From: Tunicatimonas pelagia
Lineage (GTDB): Bacteria; Bacteroidota; Bacteroidia; Cytophagales; Cyclobacteriaceae
Length of the DNA stretch: 64,000 nucleotides
Assembly: GCF_030506325.1 (NCBI RefSeq)
Contig: NZ_CP120683.1
Coordinates: 2,108,001 to 2,172,000, forward strand
Direction: 5' to 3'
The notes under the pieces were generated by a model. The model worked only from the letters and a program-made list of their open reading frames with translations, had not been told where the DNA came from and ran no database searches. Positions 45,042-55,333 of the stretch are shown piece by piece (positions within the stretch are counted from its first letter, which is position 1; the number at the start of each line of letters is the position of its first letter). Position numbers and translations under genes: made by a program.

Positions 45042-47798
45042 TTAATCCTCCAAATATGGACTCAACCACTTACGGCAAACTTCTAGGGGCATATCTTTGC
45101 GCTGAGCATAATCCTTTAGTTGGTCTTCATCGATGCGAGAGATGCCGAAATAACGAGACTGTGGATGAGAGAAATACCAGCCACTAACCGAAGCTGCGGG
45201 GAACATAGCAAAGTTTTCAGTCAGGGAGATTCCGGTATTTTCGGTAACGTTGAGCAGTGAAAATAGCGTCTCCTTTTCGGTATGATCGGGACAAGCCGGG
45301 TAGCCGGGAGCAGGACGGATGCCGGTGTATTTCTCGCGAATAAGGGCTTCATTATCTAAATCTTCATCGGGAACGTAGCCCCAGAACTCCGTACGAACGC
45401 GACGGTGCATGAGTTCGGCGAAGGCTTCGGCAAAGCGATCGGCCAGCGCTTTTACCATAATGGAGTTGTAGTCGTCGTGGTCAGCTTCAAAGCGTTTGGC
45501 AATTTCTTCGGAGCCTACTCCCGTAGTTACAGCGAAACCACCCACGTAGTCGGTCACTTCGGTATCTTTGGGCGCAACAAAATCGGCTAAGCAGAAATAC
45601 TCTTTGCCCGCCGCTTTTTTAGTTTGCTGGCGAAGATGGTGCAACGTAACTAAATGCTGGCTACGGTCTTCTCCATCTTCCGTAAAGTGATAAAGTTCAA
45701 CGTCGTCGCAGCGCACTGTATTGGCTGGAAAGAAGCCAATGACGGCGTTGGCCGTAATCCACTTCTCCTGAATTATCTTCTCCAGCATTTCCCGGGCATC
45801 AGCGTAAAGTGATTGGGCTTCCTTACCCACAATCTCATCGTCCAGAATATTCGGAAATTTTCCGGCTAGCTCCCAAGTCATAAAGAAGGGTGTCCAGTCA
45901 ATGTACTTAGCAATCTCTTCTAGTGGATATTCTTTGAAAACCTTGGTACCCAAAAACTGGGGTTTCTTCACCTGCCGAGCCGACCAATCGGTTTGAAATT
46001 TATTGGCGCGGATTTCTGCCAACGGGGTGAAGGCTTTGCGAGTTTTCTTTCCTGCGTGGCGATCACGCATCTGCTGGTATTCTTCCTGAACTTTCTGTTT
46101 AAAACCATCGCGAGCTTCTCTGTTGAGTAAACTGCTGGCTACGGGCACCGAGCGGGAAGCATCCAAGACGTGAATAACCCCACTCTGATAGCTCGGTTCA
46201 ATTTTTACGGCCGTATGAATTTTGGAAGTAGTCGCTCCGCCAATCAACAACGGAGTGGTAAACCCTTGCTCATCCATCAGTTTAGCCACGTTTACCATCT
46301 CATCTAATGAAGGAGTAATGAGGCCACTCAGACCGATAATATCTACGTTTTCTTCGCGCGCTTTGTCCAGGATTTTCTGGGCGGGAACCATCACGCCCAT
46401 ATCAATTACATCGTAGTTGTTGCAGCCCAACACCACGGCAACGATATTTTTACCAATATCGTGCACGTCTCCTTTTACGGTAGCAAGTAGAATTTTTCCT
46501 TTGCTTTGGGCTACCCCATTATCACCCGATGCCCGTTTTTCTTCTTCAATAAACGGAATCAGGTAAGCGACGGCTTTCTTCATCACCCGGGCACTCTTCA
46601 CCACTTGGGGCAAAAACATTTTTCCAGCACCAAACAAATCGCCTACTACGTTCATCCCATCCATCAGTGGCCCTTCAATCACCTGAATAGGTCGTTCAAA
46701 TTGGTGACGGGCTTCCTCTACGTCTTTTTCAGCAAATTCAGCAATTCCTTTAACTAGTGCGTGTTCCAGTCGCTTTTCTACCGGTTCGCGTCGCCAAGAA
46801 TCATCAGCTTTCTTTTTCTCTTTTCCGTTGCCTCTCACTTGCTCAGCAAAATCAATCAGGCGTTCGGTAGCATCATCGCGACGATCAAGTAATACATCTT
46901 CAATGCGTTCCAGTAAGTCTTTCGGAATATCATCGTACACCTCCAACATGGTAGGGTTGACAATGCCCATATCCATGCCAGATCGTTTGGCATGGTACAA
47001 GAAAGCCGAGTGCATCGCTTCGCGCACGGTGTTGTTACCTCGGAAGGAAAATGACACGTTGCTAACCCCACCGCTTATGTGCGCTCCGGGTAGGTTCTCC
47101 CGTACCCACTTGGTGGCTCGAAAAAAATCTAGGGCGTTGAGGCGATGCTCTTCCATCCCGGTAGCCACCGGGAAAATATTCAGATCAAGAATGATGTCTT
47201 GGGGGGGGAAGTTTACTTTATTGACCAAAACATCGTAAGAACGCTGGGCAATTTCAATCCGGCGGTCGTAGTTATCAGCTTGGCCATCTTCGTCAAAAGC
47301 CATCACAATCACGGCTGCCCCATACTTGCGAACGAGTTTCGCCTGACGAATAAACTCTTCTTCGCCCTCTTTCAAGCTGATAGAATTTACCACAGACTTT
47401 CCTTGCACTACCTTCAGCCCCGCCTCAATGATATGCCATTTAGAGGAATCGATCATAAAGGGAACCCGCGCAATATCTGGCTCGGAAGAAATGAGGTTGA
47501 CGTACTTCACCATGCAGGCTTCACCGTCCAGCATCCCGTCGTCCATATTGATGTCGATGATCTGGGCACCGTTTTCTACCTGATCCCGGGCTACCTCAAT
47601 GGCTTCTTCGTACTTCTCTTCAGCAATGAGTCGGGCAAATCGGCGCGATCCAGTCACATTGGTTCGTTCACCAATATTCACGAAGCCAGTATGCTCATTA
47701 ACAACTAGTGGCTCCAATCCACTGAGGCGTAAGGGCGGTAAGCTAGCATCAGATAACACCTGAGCTACTAAAGTATCTTCTAGCGAAGTAGTTGACAT
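45042..47798 (-). CDS. metH: methionine synthase, folate/B12/activation part
   Basis: The 918-residue protein holds the last three modules of MetH: pterin-binding domain (about 25-300, [29 protein letters not shown]), the cobalamin module (about 330-580) with the cap helices, base-off His ligand in DVHDIGKN, and [10 protein letters not shown], and the AdoMet-dependent reactivation domain (about 620-918) with FFPANTV and [12 protein letters not shown]. It transfers methyl from methyltetrahydrofolate through cobalamin. The homocysteine domain is encoded by the gene just upstream. Confidence 0.95.
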   Translation of the reverse strand: MSTTSLEDTLVAQVLSDASLPPLRLSGLEPLVVNEHTGFVNIGERTNVTGSRRFARLIAEEKYEEAIEVARDQVENGAQIIDINMDDGMLDGEACMVKYVNLISSEPDIARVPFMIDSSKWHIIEAGLKVVQGKSVVNSISLKEGEEEFIRQAKLVRKYGAAVIVMAFDEDGQADNYDRRIEIAQRSYDVLVNKVNFPPQDIILDLNIFPVATGMEEHRLNALDFFRATKWVRENLPGAHISGGVSNVSFSFRGNNTVREAMHSAFLYHAKRSGMDMGIVNPTMLEVYDDIPKDLLERIEDVLLDRRDDATERLIDFAEQVRGNGKEKKKADDSWRREPVEKRLEHALVKGIAEFAEKDVEEARHQFERPIQVIEGPLMDGMNVVGDLFGAGKMFLPQVVKSARVMKKAVAYLIPFIEEEKRASGDNGVAQSKGKILLATVKGDVHDIGKNIVAVVLGCNNYDVIDMGVMVPAQKILDKAREENVDIIGLSGLITPSLDEMVNVAKLMDEQGFTTPLLIGGATTSKIHTAVKIEPSYQSGVIHVLDASRSVPVASSLLNREARDGFKQKVQEEYQQMRDRHAGKKTRKAFTPLAEIRANKFQTDWSARQVKKPQFLGTKVFKEYPLEEIAKYIDWTPFFMTWELAGKFPNILDDEIVGKEAQSLYADAREMLEKIIQEKWITANAVIGFFPANTVRCDDVELYHFTEDGEDRSQHLVTLHHLRQQTKKAAGKEYFCLADFVAPKDTEVTDYVGGFAVTTGVGSEEIAKRFEADHDDYNSIMVKALADRFAEAFAELMHRRVRTEFWGYVPDEDLDNEALIREKYTGIRPAPGYPACPDHTEKETLFSLLNVTENTGISLTENFAMFPAASVSGWYFSHPQSRYFGISRIDEDQLKDYAQRKDMPLEVCRKWLSPYLED

Positions 47799-47813
47799 AA
47801 AGTAATAGTAGAA

Positions 47814-48842
47814 TTATACAGTAACCGGAGTATTCGAGTGCGTTACCGCGCGAGGCGCATATTTTTCAGCCATGCGGGCAATCGCCTGAATATGCTCGGG
47901 AGTGGTGCCACAGCATCCGCCTACAACATTTAAATATCCTTTTTGAGTGAATTCTTCAATCTCAGCAGCCATTTCCTCAGGAGTTTGATCGTACTCCCCA
48001 AACTCGTTAGGTAAACCAGCGTTGGGGTGCGCTGTAACCAAGCAGTGGGCGTGGCGTGATAGCTCCCGTAAGTAGGGCTGCAAATCCTTCGCTCCTAAAG
48101 CGCAGTTTAGGCCAACACTGAAGAGGTTACCGTGCATAATAGAACTCCAGAAGGCTTCGGTGGTTTGCCCCGATAAGGTGCGCCCACTGGCATCGGTAAT
48201 TGTTCCGGAAACCATAATTGGTAACAAAATACTATGATCTTCAAAGTACGTCTGGATAGCAAACAAAGCAGCTTTAGCATTCAGCGTATCGAATACGGTT
48301 TCCACCAGAAGCATATCCGCTCCGCCTTCTACCAGTCCGGTGATTTGCTCGGTATACGCGGTCATCAATTCGTCGAAGGTAACCGCCCGGTAGCCCGGAT
48401 CATTCACATCGGGTGACAAAGAGGCAGTTCTATTGGTTGGCCCCAAAGAACCTGCCACAAACCGAGGCTTATGTGGTTCACGCGCGGTAAACTCATCAGC
48501 TACCTCACGGGCAATCTTCGCCGACTGGAAGTTGATGTCGTACACCAAGCTTTCCAGGCCATAATCAGCTTGGGCAATGGAGGTGCCACTAAAAGTATTC
48601 GTTTCGGCAATATCGGCTCCCGCCGCAAAATACTCCTGATGGATTTCGCGGATAATATCCGGTCGGGTAATTGACAAAAGATCGTTATTGCCTTGTAATG
48701 GGTGCGCGTGATCTTTCAGCGCCTTATTCCGAAAATCGTCCTCCGTCAGCTTGTGACGCTGAATCATGGTGCCCATCGCCCCGTCTAAAATCAGAATACG
48801 TTCTTGCGCTAGTATCAGTAATTGTTCTTCCCGCGAATTCAT
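47814..48842 (-). CDS. metH: methionine synthase, homocysteine-binding part
   Basis: The 342-residue homocysteine S-methyltransferase domain has [14 protein letters not shown] at the N-terminus and zinc Cys residues in VGLNCALG (about 240) and [11 protein letters not shown] (about 310). It lies 15 bases upstream of the remaining MetH modules; together they equal one full-length MetH of about 1,250 residues. Neither frameshift nor decay is visible at the split, which recurs in Bacteroidota. I recognised no SAM or cobalamin riboswitch in the 230 bases before it. Confidence 0.93.
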   Translation of the reverse strand: MNSREEQLLILAQERILILDGAMGTMIQRHKLTEDDFRNKALKDHAHPLQGNNDLLSITRPDIIREIHQEYFAAGADIAETNTFSGTSIAQADYGLESLVYDINFQSAKIAREVADEFTAREPHKPRFVAGSLGPTNRTASLSPDVNDPGYRAVTFDELMTAYTEQITGLVEGGADMLLVETVFDTLNAKAALFAIQTYFEDHSILLPIMVSGTITDASGRTLSGQTTEAFWSSIMHGNLFSVGLNCALGAKDLQPYLRELSRHAHCLVTAHPNAGLPNEFGEYDQTPEEMAAEIEEFTQKGYLNVVGGCCGTTPEHIQAIARMAEKYAPRAVTHSNTPVTV

Positions 48843-49073
48843 AAGAAATTGGTCTAACTTATAATTGCTAAGTTACTGCAAATTTGCTAAATTATTTGAC
48901 TGTTAACTACCTTAAGTACAGCTCAACTTTATTGCCAAATAGATAACCATGATAGTACACTTGAATAAGTAGCAGCCGATATAACCTAAATTATATGAAA
49001 TTCATTCGTTGAAGTACTTTTTTATTGATGGTTGAGCAAATCAATATCGGGTAATTTGCGTTTTAGTGTAACT

Positions 49074-49961
49074 ATGGGAGAGATAAAAGCGATACAGATA
49101 CCGTTTCGGCTTTTTTACTGGACCAAGGGGTTTGCCAAGCTCACGCGGGTACATAACCTACTTTTTCTAGCACTAACGCAGTACTTCGTAGCCTACTTTC
49201 TGGTTGATGTCCATCATGGTGAGAAAGCCTATCTCACTGACATACGTCTGTTTCTCCTGGTTTTTTCTACAGTATGTATTGCAGCAGCGGGTTACATGAT
49301 TAACGATTACTATGATGTTAAGATAGACCTAATCAATAAGCCCCAACGAGTGGTGGTAGGCACTACCTTGAAACGACGCTACGTAATGGCCGGGCACGTA
49401 GCCCTTTCGCTCTTTGGTATTTTTGTAGGCTTTTTACTTTCTTGGGAAGTGGGGGTTATCCACTGCGGGAGTGTGTTTTTGCTGTGGCTACATTCTAATC
49501 ACCTGAAGCGGATTCCTTTTATTGGAAATTTAATTATCGCCTCTCTGTCTGGATTGGCTGTGGCTTTGATCGGTATTTACTATTATGAAAATAAATTTTT
49601 AGTATTCACGTATGCAGTGTTTGCCTTTGCCATCTCGCTGGTACGAGAGATTGTAAAAGATATGGAAGGCTTACCTGGCGATCAAACCTTCGGATGCCGA
49701 ACGCTACCGGTAGTCTGGGGAATCCATCGTACCAAACTATTACTGTACGTTTTATCAGCTATTTTCATTTTTTTGCTCTTCTTCCTCTCCGGAAAGTTAG
49801 GTAATCAAACACTTATCAACTACTTTCTTTTGCTAACCATCCCCATCACTTTTTTTATTATCCGCTTAGTTCAGGCTGATACTCGCCGCGAATTTGCTTT
49901 GCTAAATAATTTTTGCAAAATACTAATACTAAGCGGCATCATTAGTATGGTGTTTTTTTAA
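49074..49961 (+). CDS. UbiA family prenyltransferase
   Basis: The 295-residue membrane enzyme has nine hydrophobic helices and the two Asp-rich, Mg-diphosphate sites of the family: NDYYDVKIDLINKPQR (about 85-100) and DMEGLPGDQTFG (about 200). Start at ATG 49074 (MGEIKAIQIPF); a TTG 14 codons upstream is less likely. The Bacteroidota group is often annotated as geranylgeranylglycerol-phosphate geranylgeranyltransferase-like, but which acceptor is prenylated is uncertain. Confidence 0.85.
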   Translation: MGEIKAIQIPFRLFYWTKGFAKLTRVHNLLFLALTQYFVAYFLVDVHHGEKAYLTDIRLFLLVFSTVCIAAAGYMINDYYDVKIDLINKPQRVVVGTTLKRRYVMAGHVALSLFGIFVGFLLSWEVGVIHCGSVFLLWLHSNHLKRIPFIGNLIIASLSGLAVALIGIYYYENKFLVFTYAVFAFAISLVREIVKDMEGLPGDQTFGCRTLPVVWGIHRTKLLLYVLSAIFIFLLFFLSGKLGNQTLINYFLLLTIPITFFIIRLVQADTRREFALLNNFCKILILSGIISMVFF

Positions 49962-50128
49962 TGTGGGTGTTACCATGCTATGGTGCTCTAGTGTTACAGT
50001 ACCCGTGTATTCAAGTGTGAGGTTTACGTTCAGGGTTCTGTAATCCCCAAATCGATCTACGACGAACTAAGTACCTTCCCACAAGAACTTAAGTACTTTA
50101 ACACCATAACACCAACAAAGAAAGTATG

Positions 50129-50136
50129 TATATTTG
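50129..50136 (+). promoter_or_regulatory. -7 promoter element of purN (TATATTTG)
   Basis: An exact TAnnTTTG match ending only 5 bases before the purN ATG. Transcription would start at or next to the start codon, giving an almost leaderless message. Confidence 0.4.
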
Positions 50137-50141
50137 CCCGC

Positions 50142-50717
50142 ATGAAACAATTGGCGGTTTTTGCTTCGGGTAGTGGTACTAATGCGGAGAGAATCTTTGA
50201 GCGATTTCGCGATCATACTTCTATTCGGGTAGCCGTGCTGTTCACTAACAATCCCAATGCAGGCGTGATTGCCCGCGCTGCACGCTTCAATATTCCGGTA
50301 GAGATATTTGAGAAAAATGCGCTCACTGAAACTGATAAAGTATTAGAAATACTTCAGTCGTACCAAGTAGGTTGGATTGCCTTGGCGGGTTTTATGTTGA
50401 TGATTCCCCAGAATTTAATCAATGCCTTTCCAAAACGGATTATCAATATTCACCCTGCCTTATTACCCGCTTACGGTGGCAAGGGTATGTACGGAATGAA
50501 CGTTCACCGGGCAGTAGTAGAGGCTCAAGAAGAAGTAACGGGTATCACGATTCACTACGTAAATGAAAATTACGACGAAGGTGCGGTAATTTTTCAGGTA
50601 GGCTGCACTATTCAGCCCTACGATACCGCCGAGACCATTGCCGAAAAAGTGCATCACCTCGAGCATGAATACTATCCCCAGATTATAGAAGAAACAATGG
50701 ATAAATACGAGATATGA
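50142..50717 (+). CDS. purN: phosphoribosylglycinamide formyltransferase
   Basis: The 191-residue enzyme formylates GAR with 10-formyl-tetrahydrofolate in purine synthesis. N-terminal AVFASGSGTNAERIF, the active-site Asn-x-His in RIINIHPALLPAYGG, the TGITIHYVNENYDEGAVIFQ segment with the catalytic Asp, all present at normal length. Followed by purH after a 175-base gap. Confidence 0.95.
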   Translation: MKQLAVFASGSGTNAERIFERFRDHTSIRVAVLFTNNPNAGVIARAARFNIPVEIFEKNALTETDKVLEILQSYQVGWIALAGFMLMIPQNLINAFPKRIINIHPALLPAYGGKGMYGMNVHRAVVEAQEEVTGITIHYVNENYDEGAVIFQVGCTIQPYDTAETIAEKVHHLEHEYYPQIIEETMDKYEI

Positions 50718-50893
50718 AATGTGAAAAACAGAGAATAGAAAGAGAAAAATGTGCGGGTGGTCGCTATACGGGTTCTTCGCGCGGAGGACAGAAAATGGAG
50801 AAAGGAGCGAATCTTCTCAAGTAACAATTTAACCATTGAGCAAGCAAACAATTGAACCGCGAGGCGGTCGCAATCAAGCAAATCAACATACTT

Positions 50894-52417
50894 ATGAATC
50901 GTACTATTCAATCGGCCCTTATTTCTGTTTATCATAAAGATCAATTGGAACCCATCGTTCAGCAATTACATCAATTGGGGGTAACCATTTATTCTACTGG
51001 AGGAACTCAAAAGTTTATTGAGGAGCAAGGTGTTCCAGTTACGGCGGTAGAAGATCTAACCAGCTATCCCTCTATTTTGGGCGGACGGGTAAAAACGCTG
51101 CATCCGAAGGTATTCGGTGGTATTTTATACCGTCGTGAAAACGAAAGCGACCAAAGCCAAGTCGGCGAATACGATATTCCGGGCTTAGATTTAGTCATTG
51201 TAGATTTATATCCATTTGAAGATACCGTTGCCTCAGGTGCCTCGGAAGCCGATATTATTGAGAAAATTGATATTGGTGGTATATCACTCATTCGGGCGGC
51301 AGCCAAAAATTTTAGCGATGTACTAGTGGTTTCCTCCCGCCAGCAGTATCAGCCCCTGCTCAACTTATTGAAGGAGAAAAAAGGCACTACCGATGCGGAA
51401 GATCGAAAGGAATTTGCGCTGGCAGCATTTCAAACCTCGGCGCACTACGATACTGCTATTGCCAATTATTTTGCCGGAGAAACCTCAAAGCCACTGTTTC
51501 CGAAGGAAGGATTACGAAAGAAAGCGTTACGCTACGGCGAAAACCCTCACCAGGCCGCTGAATTCTACGGCAATCTAGACGAAATTCTGGAGCAAATTCA
51601 CGGCAAGGAACTCTCATTTAATAATCTGGTAGATATTGATGCCGCTGTGGCTCTAATTCAGGAATTTGATGGAGAAACTGCCTTCGCTATTCTTAAGCAT
51701 ACCAACGCCTGTGGAGTGGCCACGGGTGTTACCGTAAAAGAAGCCTACGAGAAAGCCTTCGCGGCGGATACCGTTTCCGCTTTCGGAGGAATTTTAGTAA
51801 CCAACGCTGAAGTAGACCAAGACGCTGCCGAAGCGATGCACGACTTATTCTTTGAAGTGCTTATTGCCCCTTCTTTTACCAAAGAAGCGTTAGAAGTTCT
51901 TACTAAAAAGAAAAAGCGTATTTTATTGCTACAAAAACAACCACTAGAGCAACCTCGTCAATTCAAGACTTTGCTGAATGGAGTAGTAGAACAAGACCGA
52001 GACCGGACAACGGATACTAAATCTGACTTGACCACCGTCACTGATAAGCAACCCACGCAAGATGAAATTGAAGCACTGCTATTCGCCAGTAAGGTTTGTA
52101 AACACACCAAATCCAATACGATTATCTTGGCAAAAAAAGGGCAAATGCTCTCCAGCGGAGTAGGACAAACCTCTCGGGTAGATGCGCTGAAACAAGCGAT
52201 TGATAAAGCCGGACGGTTTGGGTTCGATCTAAACGGAGCCGTGATGGCCTCCGATGCGTTTTTCCCGTTCCCCGACTGTGTTGAAATTGCCCAAGGTGCA
52301 GGTATTGCCGCCGTTATTCAACCCGGTGGCTCCATCCGCGATCAAGATTCAATTGACGTTTGCAATCAGCACCAAATGGCGATGGTTACTACCGGAGTAC
52401 GCCACTTTAAGCACTGA
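50894..52417 (+). CDS. purH: bifunctional AICAR formyltransferase / IMP cyclohydrolase
   Basis: The 507-residue enzyme does the last two steps of IMP synthesis. N-terminal cyclohydrolase (MGS-like, about 1-190): SALISVYHKDQLEP, YSTGGTQKFI, SYPSILGGRVKTLHPKVFGG. C-terminal transformylase: LRYGENPHQAA, the catalytic Lys-His in LKHTNACGVATG, and SGVGQTSRVDALKQA. Start at ATG 50894; a TTG 14 codons earlier extends the frame without reason. Its end overlaps the convergent WecA-type gene by 11 bases. Confidence 0.96.
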   Translation: MNRTIQSALISVYHKDQLEPIVQQLHQLGVTIYSTGGTQKFIEEQGVPVTAVEDLTSYPSILGGRVKTLHPKVFGGILYRRENESDQSQVGEYDIPGLDLVIVDLYPFEDTVASGASEADIIEKIDIGGISLIRAAAKNFSDVLVVSSRQQYQPLLNLLKEKKGTTDAEDRKEFALAAFQTSAHYDTAIANYFAGETSKPLFPKEGLRKKALRYGENPHQAAEFYGNLDEILEQIHGKELSFNNLVDIDAAVALIQEFDGETAFAILKHTNACGVATGVTVKEAYEKAFAADTVSAFGGILVTNAEVDQDAAEAMHDLFFEVLIAPSFTKEALEVLTKKKKRILLLQKQPLEQPRQFKTLLNGVVEQDRDRTTDTKSDLTTVTDKQPTQDEIEALLFASKVCKHTKSNTIILAKKGQMLSSGVGQTSRVDALKQAIDKAGRFGFDLNGAVMASDAFFPFPDCVEIAQGAGIAAVIQPGGSIRDQDSIDVCNQHQMAMVTTGVRHFKH

Positions 52418-53585
52418 TACTAGTGGCCCGAGCAGTTTGGGGTTGCAACGTAGCGGTTTCCCGAGATCGTTCAACTGCTTTCTCCTTAACCACAACTGTA
52501 CGTTTAGGCACTACTAGCTTCGATCTACGTACCAAATAGCGTCGCTGAACCGCCAGCGCATAAACCGTGAAAATCAGAACAATAACGGAGAGCGAAAGAG
52601 CGATAGAAGATTGGGCGAAAAGTAAACTGGCTGCAATAATTAGTGCTCCTACAAAAGATAGATAGATAGTAGCCTGCGCGTGCTTATGACCATTGTCTAC
52701 AATTAGATGGTGTACGTGGTTCCTATCCGGGGTGAAGGGGCTGACTTTACGGAGAAGACGATGGCTAAACACCCGTAAGGTGTCAAACAGAGGAATAGCC
52801 AGTACCGCAATCGCCACAGTGGGTGCATTGCCAATGTACCAGGCATTAGGGCTTTCGTTGAATTGAATAAATTTTACCGACAATACTGCCAAAATAAATC
52901 CAATCACTAGCGAGCCACTGTCGCCCATAAATATTTTGTGCTGCTTGGAGAAGTTGTATCGTAAAAAGCCTACCAGTGCCCCCACTAGTGTAGCACATAA
53001 CACGGTACCCCAGATCACCCCTACCACCGCAAAGTAAGTGCCGTAGGCAATGGCTGCTATTATGCCCAAACAACCCGCTAATCCATCAATGCCATCAATC
53101 AAATTGTAAGCATTAGTTACTACTACAAAAATAAATAGTGTAAGCCCAAAGCTCATCATATACGGAAGTTGGTGTACTCCCAACATTCCGTAAAAATTTC
53201 CAATTCGGATATCTGTCAAGCCAATAAAAATAATACCCGCCACCAATTGCGCCAACAGTTTTTTAACCGGATCAATGACCAAAATATCGTCTTTTATCCC
53301 GACAAAAAATAAAATAACAATAGCCGGTAGCACTTGAAAAAAAGAAAAATCTGACGAGCTACTCCAGTGCGAAGCCATCGTAAAAACAATAATGATCGCT
53401 GCGAAAATAGCTACTCCGCCCAAACTAGGGGTTTTCTGCCAATGAGAACTCCGGTTATTAGGCTCATCTAGCAGGTGTTTTTCTCGGGCCACCCGAATAA
53501 CGGCGGGTATAACTGCTGAAGTGATAAAAAATGAAGTGAGCAATACAAAGGAGAGTAATACCCAAGGATATTCAGTCAGTAACAT
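52407..53585 (-). CDS. MraY/WecA-type glycosyl-1-phosphate transferase
   Basis: The 392-residue membrane protein has about ten helices and the family motifs LGGVAIF (near residue 50), NAYNLIDGIDGLAG, MGDSGSLVIGF, and the HVHH cytoplasmic loop (DRNHVHHLI). Such enzymes join a sugar phosphate (usually GlcNAc-1-P) to undecaprenyl phosphate to start surface polysaccharide or O-antigen synthesis. Start at ATG 53585 (MLLTEYPWV). A basic, disordered tail (360-392) is unusual. Substrate not determinable. Confidence 0.88.
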   Translation of the reverse strand: MLLTEYPWVLLSFVLLTSFFITSAVIPAVIRVAREKHLLDEPNNRSSHWQKTPSLGGVAIFAAIIIVFTMASHWSSSSDFSFFQVLPAIVILFFVGIKDDILVIDPVKKLLAQLVAGIIFIGLTDIRIGNFYGMLGVHQLPYMMSFGLTLFIFVVVTNAYNLIDGIDGLAGCLGIIAAIAYGTYFAVVGVIWGTVLCATLVGALVGFLRYNFSKQHKIFMGDSGSLVIGFILAVLSVKFIQFNESPNAWYIGNAPTVAIAVLAIPLFDTLRVFSHRLLRKVSPFTPDRNHVHHLIVDNGHKHAQATIYLSFVGALIIAASLLFAQSSIALSLSVIVLIFTVYALAVQRRYLVRRSKLVVPKRTVVVKEKAVERSRETATLQPQTARATSISA

Positions 53586-54613
53586 GAACAATGTGGTTTG
53601 TAAAGGTAAATAGTTGTTTATGAACAGTAATAAAGGTCTCACTAGACAGATTAGTAGAAACTTCAGTTACTGGTCATTACTAAGGTAAACAGATTATCTT
53701 TCTGTTGTAGAAAAATGTAAGATTGGCGTGCTAAACTTTACAACATTTACCTTAAACTAATTCTCTCGATTTATTTTTAGAATATTATTGCTAATTTTTT
53801 CTTATCAAAACTGAAAATAAAGCATCACTATAGTAAAGTATTATAGTTTTACCTACCGAGCTTATACTGGAAATCTGAAGAGTAATAAACGTGGTTGGCG
53901 AGAGGCAGTGATTAATGAGTAGTGAGAAATTGACGATGAGAAGCCTCTGGCGAGGAGCTGAGCGAGGGGAGTAATTGAAGCCGGAGAACAGAAAAAAATA
54001 ATAAACGAGTAACGACAAAAGTAGTGGCTGCGTCCGCGGCAACCAACACTCAGTAGATACGCTCCGCCGGGACGGAAGACGGAAGCAACTGCCAGTCACT
54101 GTAGACCATCGGCTGTGGATCAATAACCAGCAATTCAACAATCGGTATCCCCCGCTTTTAAAAACAAATCAGCGTATTACTCTAGTACCTGTACAGGAAG
54201 AGACAGTACTATTTCTTGAACTTGTAGAGCGTGATTGAGCGAATTTCAAAAGCTAGGTTAGCATAGCACCTAGTAGTTGTCTATGGTGAGCTAACAATCG
54301 GCAACTAAAACAAGACTTTTCTAAGGAGTGCTAGCAAGATAAAGCATCCATTTGCATTTGTTCTTTTGGCGCGGTACTTCGCAGATCGCCGCCGCGCTAC
54401 AGTGGCTCGGTTACGGAAAGCCTCACACAGTTCGCCACGCAATAGTCAAGCCATCACTAGGCGTGCCTGCTCGGTTTCCGTACCTCGTTCTGACCCAAAA
54501 TTCCGACGTTCAATGCGGACCGCTAGTCGCGGACGGCTAGTCTTGGGCACTTTACGGTCGCCGCGCGATTATCTCATCATTCCTAAGAATATGAGGGGAA
54601 AAGCGGAAATAGT
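53586..54613. other. 1-kb stretch without a recognised gene
   Basis: Between the WecA-type gene and a hypothetical protein gene. The first 300 bases are AT-rich, 53880-54130 is mixed, and 54365-54575 is clearly GC-rich (about 58 percent by hand count). Open frames there (for instance 54366-54617) translate to Arg/Ser-rich sequence with no recognisable domain. It contains a 14-base tandem repeat. Confidence 0.5.
54515..54542. repeat. 14-base tandem repeat, two units
   Basis: GCGGACCGCTAGTC followed directly by GCGGACGGCTAGTC, one mismatch. It lies in the GC-rich block of the 1-kb gene-poor stretch. Confidence 0.85.
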
Positions 54614-55087
54614 TTAGCCTACGCTCACTGCTGATGCTACCTCTAAGGAGGGCAATTCTACCTGCTGGAGTAGCTGTTCTTCTAGCAAATCAGCCCAGGC
54701 ATTCATGTAAATTACCACATCTTCGCGGTAATTGTGGCGCAAGTGGCGAGATGTCTCTGGCAAACGGGCTAGCACCTGTTTATCTGATAGCTGCTCTAAA
54801 TGCTTAAAGTCCGCTAGTTCCATACCTGCATCCAGCATAATAGATATTACCTGATCCATTAGGTAGCCACTGGTAGGGCAAAAGTCTAGTGCTTGCTCAC
54901 TCCAGTCGCCCCCTCGGGTTCGCATAGCGTATTCATGAATATCGGCTCGTGAAAGCTGCGTAACTTCCTGAACCAAATGACCACAATTACAGCTGCCCAT
55001 GTGCCCCCACTGATACTGCGGGGACCTGGCAAGTTTCTTAGCGGTGCTTCGAATTGCTGCAATAAGGGTGGGTTTGGGAGAGGCCAT
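54614..55087 (-). CDS. conserved hypothetical protein
   Basis: The 157-residue soluble protein has a Cys/His-containing segment near residue 30 (YQWGHMGSCNCGHLVQ), an AMRTRGGDWSEQALDFCPTSG segment, and helical remainder. The SCNCGH motif could bind a metal. I know proteins of this pattern in Bacteroidota but no function. Divergent from the THX gene. No signal peptide, so probably cytoplasmic. Confidence 0.75.
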   Translation of the reverse strand: MASPKPTLIAAIRSTAKKLARSPQYQWGHMGSCNCGHLVQEVTQLSRADIHEYAMRTRGGDWSEQALDFCPTSGYLMDQVISIMLDAGMELADFKHLEQLSDKQVLARLPETSRHLRHNYREDVVIYMNAWADLLEEQLLQQVELPSLEVASAVSVG

Positions 55088-55211
55088 AACAAATAAATTT
55101 AAATAAGAAGTCTTACTACTCTATAAACCAGTTTTGGAAAATATGGTTTCTCACGAAATTTACTAATTTGGATTATCAAATAAAATTTTCATTCAGTAGT
55201 ATTCTTACGCT

Positions 55212-55325
55212 ATGGGAAAAGGCGATAAAAAAACGAAACGCGGAAAAATTAGTAAAGGCACATTTGGGGTGAGGCGCCCTAAGAAAGACGAGAAAAAAGA
55301 AGAGGCTGATAAAAAAGAGCGCTAA
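55212..55325 (+). CDS. 30S ribosomal protein THX
   Basis: A 37-residue, very basic protein: MGKGDKKTKRGKISKGTFGV then RRPKKDEKKEEADKKER. The KGDKKTxRGK..G..G..RP pattern is that of the bacterial THX (bTHX) peptide that fills a cavity at the top of the 30S head. The first 25 residues are the known core; the acidic-basic tail is a lineage extension. Short enough to be missed by gene finders. Convergent with the DUF4136 gene, 8 bases between stops. Confidence 0.88.
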   Translation: MGKGDKKTKRGKISKGTFGVRRPKKDEKKEEADKKER

Positions 55326-55333
55326 GCTAATGC

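Noticed and set aside
48843-49073. Possible SAM or cobalamin riboswitch before metH
   Set aside because: No conserved core of either class could be recognised in the leader.
54366-54617. 83-codon frame in the GC-rich block
   Set aside because: Arg/Ser-rich translation with no domain, likely an effect of GC-rich composition.
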